Shown one piece after another: positions 60,057 through 64,000 of a stretch of DNA of 64,000 bases. How positions within the stretch are numbered: the first letter of the stretch is position 1; every line of letters starts with the position of its first letter. This DNA comes from Plazaster borealis. Lineage: Eukaryota; Echinodermata; Asteroidea; Forcipulatida; Labidiasteridae. The DNA lies in the NCBI GenBank assembly GCA_021014325.1, contig CM037462.1:18248135-18312134 (forward strand), in the 5' to 3' direction. The translations under genes and the position numbers were made by a program. The notes beneath the pieces are model-generated. The model ran no database searches. It saw nothing but the letters and a program-made list of their open reading frames with translations, and had not been told where the DNA came from.

Positions 60057-60408
60057 TTAAAGGGTGTGTACAACATTGGTAAGAATGAAAATATAAATGC
60101 TCACAGATTTGCACATAAGTCACATGGTATAAAGATGGTCATGGTAGAAAACTTCCCTTGAAATAGTTTTGCTTGAAATGCCATAGTTTTTACGAAATGA
60201 GTAAAATAAAAGTATTTATCCTGCAGGATAAAATCCGATGTTTGAAAAAAAGTTAAAACACATAAGGTTTTTTTTCACTGTTTTCTCATTACTCCGAAGA
60301 CCGATTTAGCTTTAACTTTCACAGGTTTGTTATTTCATGTATGTGTTGGGTCACATCGAGTTTGGATACAGGTCTTTGGCAATTACCAATGTTTTACACA
60401 CCCTTTAA
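60057..60408 (+). mobile_element. D-family TTAA MITE, copy 2
   Basis: TTAAAGGGTGTGTACAACAT to TTACACACCCTTTAA. Close to copy 1 across its length. Its right TTAA (60405-60408) is shared with the next element. Confidence 0.9.
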
Positions 60409-60724
60409 AGGGTGTTTGTAACATTGGTGAGAGTAAAAATACAAATGTTCACAGATTCACAAATAACTTACGTGGTATAAAGATGGTTATGATGGGAAAC
60501 TCCCTTTGAAATATTTTTGCTTTAAATGCTACATAGTTTTTGAGAAACAAGTAAAACAATTAGTTTTGATCTCATGAGTCAAAAACTCCATGTTTGAAAA
60601 CAACTTGAAAAGTGGTTTTCCCCCACTTTTTTTCTGGCGATTGTTTGTTGTTTCATATATGTTGGGATACACCAAGTGAGGATGCTGGTCTTTGACATTT
60701 ACCAAAAGTATAAACTGCCTTTAA
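60405..60724 (+). mobile_element. D-related TTAA MITE, copy 3
   Basis: TTAAAGGGTGTTTGTAACAT start and AAAAGTATAAACTGCCTTTAA end. It is more diverged and shorter; the interior ACCAAGTGAGGATGCTGGTC resembles family A. It shares TTAA on both sides with neighbours. Confidence 0.8.
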
Positions 60725-61064
60725 AGGTATTGTACACTTTTGGCAACAGCTAAAAATAAGTGTCCACATTTTTTTGTGATTCAACATATGCATGAACAAA
60801 CAAACCTGTGAAAGTTTGAGCTCAATTGGTCATCGAGATCACGAGAAAATAGTGAAAAGAGACCTTATGTGTTTTCTGTTTTTTCAAAATATCGCGCGTG
60901 ATAAAAACTATAGTTTAACTCATTTTTCAGAAACGATAGCATTTTAGGCAGAAATATTTTAAGGAACCCTTTCAATCATTGCTTACTTTAAATCATGTAA
61001 GTTGTGTGTGAATCCGTGAACATTTGTGTTTTTCGATCTTACCGATAGTGTACAGGGCCTTTAA
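60721..61064. mobile_element. E-family TTAA MITE
   Basis: TTAAAGGTATTGTACACTTT on the left and GATAGTGTACAGGGCCTTTAA on the right, TTAA on both sides. The interior has AGCTCAATTGGTCATCGAGA, as in family A, but is otherwise distinct. Confidence 0.82.
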
Positions 61065-61792
61065 GGGAACCATTTATTTACAGTCAGGAATATTCCCCAA
61101 TAGCGTGGGATGGGACACACAGTCACACACGATTGGGCCATCGATCTATCACTACGTATCAAAGCGTAACGATACAACATAGATAATGCTATCCCATTAC
61201 GATACCTAATCAAGGAGGAATTTATTTCCTTCATCGTGCATTAAAAAACTCACCATAATTTGCTGTTTTCTTCTTTTCATTCCCACACATAATGCTAGAA
61301 AAAATGTACTACTATTATAGACACTTTGGGCTTAGCCCCAAAGCATTATCACTTCACTTCGGGTACCCGGTAGAAGGCTGGGTACCCGATTTTCTCCAAC
61401 GCCCTTCTGAGACTGAAGGGCACGCCTTGTTCATGTACGTGTGTATACATTATTCTTATCATAGCCTCGCTGTAACAAGAAAGCTGTAGGCCTACCGGCG
61501 AAAATTTATCCCAAGTAATTTTTCTATTCATAAATTATATTTATAGTTCATAGATTGTCTAATAAATCATTGAGAAATGATCAAACAATCCAACTTAGCT
61601 TTCTCGAAACCCATTACATGTATTGCACCTTAATTGATGCTTATACGATCTTCTGCCGCATGGCAACGATAATGCAGTTCTAGGATGGTTGGTCCAACCA
61701 TGTCTACATCAATGGTCCAATAGATAGGATTGAACAGATTGAACTTTGTCCTTCTACCATCATTTTGTGTCTTTTGCCTTAAAATAGCGGGA

Positions 61793-62015
61793 TACACTGC
61801 AACAAACTGGGGTGTTAAAATTGACACCATGGGTGTTGTCACATATAGATACCAAAATAGATACCAAAATTAACATCATATGGTGTTAAAATAACACCAG
61901 TGTAGCCTAACTGTTTTTGCAGAATTTTTTTTTTCAACACCCTATGGTGTAATTTATTTTGGGGGTATATGTGACAACACCCATGATGTCAATACACCTC
62001 AGTTTTTGCAGTGTA
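61793..62015. mobile_element. S element: TA-flanked MITE
   Basis: TACACTGCAACAAACTGGGG on the left and CTCAGTTTTTGCAGTGTA on the right are inverted over about 65 bp, including GGGTGTTGTCACATATA. TA at both ends. The centre has GGTGTTAAAATAACACC inverted motifs. Confidence 0.8.
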
Positions 62016-62077
62016 CTAATTCCCAGTATACCTAGGTACCAGACTATTTAGCACATTCAGCCTCGCTTTGACACAAT

Positions 62078-62263
62078 GGGCCTTTTCCAAACCTCGGCTT
62101 TGGCTCCGGCTCTGGCTTGGGTTCCGGCTCTGGCTTGGGCTCCAGCTCGGGCTCGGGCTCCGTCATCAAGTTGGTAGCAGTTTACATTCTGCACGGTGTT
62201 TCCAACATCAAACGGAGCCCGGAGCCAGGAGCCAGGAGTCTAAACCGAGGTTCAAAAAGGCCC
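62078..62263. mobile_element. N element: MITE with GGCTCC repeats
   Basis: GGGCCTTTTCCAAACCTCGG on the left and CCGAGGTTCAAAAAGGCCC on the right are inverted. GGCTCCGGCTCTGGCTTGGG units repeat inside. This makes a leucine- and tryptophan-rich frame (62068-62424) that is not a gene. Confidence 0.7.
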
Positions 62264-62346
62264 CTTTTATACGCATGAAAGAAGAAATCATGGCTGGACC
62301 ACGATACAGATATGGGCCTATTGGAAGTTGCCCTGTCTCAGCCTAT

Positions 62347-62721
62347 TTAAAGGCACTGAACACGTTTGGTATTGTCAAAGACCAGTGTTCTCACTTGGTG
62401 TATCCCAACATATGCATAAAATAACAAGCCTGTGAAAATTTGGGCTCAATTGGTCATCGAAGTTGCAAGAAAATATGAAAGAAAAAACACCCTTGTTGTA
62501 CAAATTTGTGTGCTTTCAGATAGGAATAATAAAAACTTCTTGCAAGAATTTTTTATTATTTTAGTGAGAAATTACCTCTTTCTCAAAAACTACGTTACTT
62601 CAGAGGGAGTCTTTTCCTACAATGTTTTATACAATCAACAGCTCTCCGTCGCTTGTTACCGAGTAAGTTTTTATGCTAATGTTTGTTTTGAGTCATTACC
62701 AAACGTGCACGATACCTTTAA
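62347..62721 (+). mobile_element. A-family TTAA MITE
   Basis: TTAAAGGCACTGAACACGTT to GTGCACGATACCTTTAA. Its right TTAA (62718-62721) is also the left end of the palindrome P. The 113-codon frame is the recurring A read-through. Confidence 0.9.
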
Positions 62722-63108
62722 AGGGACACGTTGCCTTGGATCGGGCGAGTTGGTCTATCAAAAGCATTTGTAACCGTTTGTTATAAATTGCATATGGTTA
62801 GAAAGATGTTTTAAAAGTAGAATACAATGATCCACACAAACATGTCTCGAAATCGCGTGGATTTCCTTTTACATCGTGAACAAACACGGTCGGCCATTTT
62901 GTGGAGTCAACATTTTGACTCCACAAAATGGCCGACCGTGTTAGTTCACAAAATATAAGGAAAACCACGGAATTTTGAGGCATATTTGTGTGGATAATTG
63001 TATTCTACTTTTATAACGTCTTTCTAACCATATGCATTTTATAACAAACGGTTACAAACGCTTTTTTGTTGACCAACTCGTCCGATCCAAGGCAACGTGT
63101 CCCTTTAA
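62718..63108. mobile_element. P element: near full-length palindrome
   Basis: TTAAAGGGACACGTTGCC and GGCAACGTGTCCCTTTAA end it, TTAA on both sides. The two arms of about 190 bp mirror each other, with a perfect 27-bp core (62884-62910 against 62915-62941) around a 4-base loop. No coding content. A transcript would fold into one long hairpin. Confidence 0.92.
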
Positions 63109-63676
63109 GTGATGTTTCAAACAACAGTGTGCAGCTAACATTTCGAAAGCTCCCTTACCTCAAACTCATTTATAGAAATGCCAAAATATACCTTGCACTT
63201 ATTTCTGGAAAAATGTGAGTCACCGTTACGGATACACAGTCTTTCGATTCTAATAGCACCGGTATACGTACAGTTGATGACAAACAAAAACCAAACACTA
63301 TGAGGTCATTGTGACAAAATATTCACAATTCCTGATATTTTCTTCATAGAATTAAGGATTTTTACAGGTATCCAATAAAACATAAAAACACTTCCCTTTA
63401 AAAAATGGGCTCATAAAAACAGGAAGTGTTTTACACGATGGCCAAAGGCAGGCTCAGTTGTGTGCATGGACGGTGGTGGTTTATTTTTGCATACAGGTTA
63501 TTGGGGAAAATGTTGTAATAGAATGATGTTTGTGGTTAATATTATTTTGAAGGCACCGTGCCATCTATGACTTTAGGCTTATAAAAACGACACAACATTA
63601 TTTTGGCACTTCTTAATTTTCAGCGTTAATGTCTTATGTGTGTGTGCACCCCTCCCCCCCCCCCGCCCCAAGCCTT
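63109..63676. other. Non-coding stretch
   Basis: No gene recognised. A C run lies at 63651-63664. Confidence 0.4.
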
Positions 63677-64000
63677 TTAAAGGGTCTGTATACGTTTGGT
63701 AATGACTCTGAAAATTAATGGCAATACAAACTTACTTGGTAAGAAATTACCAGCTTTGGATCATAGTGTAATGCATTTTGAGAAACTTGTCACTTCAAAG
63801 TACTGCGGTTATTGAAAAAGATATCACTTTTTATCCCCAAAAATTTGAATCTGAGAAGCGCTACTGACAGTAACGTTTCCCTGATTGTGTATTCCAATTT
63901 CAGATTATTCTTCCTGCGTGGAAATAACCGCTCCAGATTTTCGGCAATATCTCAAAAACGCTACCACCTTTTTGAAATGAAATTTTCACAGGATAGTTTT
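63677..64000 (-). mobile_element. B-family TTAA MITE, cut by window edge
   Basis: TTAAAGGGTCTGTATACGTT start. The interior GAGAAGCGCTACTGACAGTA and TCAAAAACGCTACCACCTTT match B on the minus strand. The far end lies outside the window. Confidence 0.88.

Noticed and set aside
62068..62424. 118-codon Leu/Trp/Gly-rich frame
   Set aside because: Generated by GGCTCC-type repeats within the N MITE, running on into an A element.

Overview
This window looks like intergenic or intronic DNA from an animal, most likely a marine deuterostome invertebrate. My best guess is an echinoderm, judging from the style of the repeats; this is recognition, not proof. It is AT-rich and has no long exon chain, no rRNA, no intact tRNA, no operons and no CRISPR. 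The only substantial protein-coding stretch is a 5'-truncated non-LTR retrotransposon reverse transcriptase at 33241-34593. Decayed coding relics are a THAP-type zinc-finger pseudogene at 24609-24914 and a LINE C-terminal remnant near 45470-45718. Two short open stretches with good start contexts (55978-56106 and 53369-53545) are weak first-exon candidates.

Most of the recognisable content is non-autonomous mobile DNA. I use local names. The 'TTAA' group (A, A-like, B, D, E, F, P) has elements of about 160-400 bp that start TTAAAGG and end CCTTTAA: A at 16641, 22142, 37446, 42095, 44391, 48068, 55432 and 62347; A-like at 35703; B or B-like at 36040, 40057, 43559, 50831, 58578 and 63677; D at 59510, 60057 and 60405; E at 60721; F at 58179; P, a near-perfect 391-bp palindrome, at 62718. 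Other terminal-inverted-repeat families are C (ends GGGCCCAATTTCAT; 5210, 6182, 11448, 25981, 55412), G (ends GGCCTGATACTTC; 3262, 8253, 8823, 12168, 22898), H (ends CAGGGTTCTCCCC; 1, 13256, 23841, 25360, 28940), L (6923, 20093) and single copies K (1296), Q (49428), S (61793), N (62078) and a foldback with inverted tRNA-like halves (7611).

Layout. 0-8 kb: H end, a complete tRNA-headed SINE, K, C with a nested SINE, L and the tRNA-like foldback. 8-30 kb: sparse C, G, H, A and L copies in otherwise featureless AT-rich DNA, with the THAP relic at 24.6 kb. 30-36 kb: hairpins, the LINE reverse transcriptase and its (TTA)n tail, then an A-like/B pair. 36-46 kb: A and B elements, minisatellites of 42 bp and about 193 bp, and LINE debris. 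46-57 kb: sparse, with a 70-78 bp minisatellite split by a B-like element. 57-64 kb: a dense stack of TTAA elements, several sharing one TTAA at their junctions.

The strongest biological story is the TTAA group. Different families share one terminal code and target TTAA, and they often insert into each other's ends, forming head-to-tail arrays. A minisatellite at 50.4-51.4 kb supplies its own empty-site comparison for one insertion.
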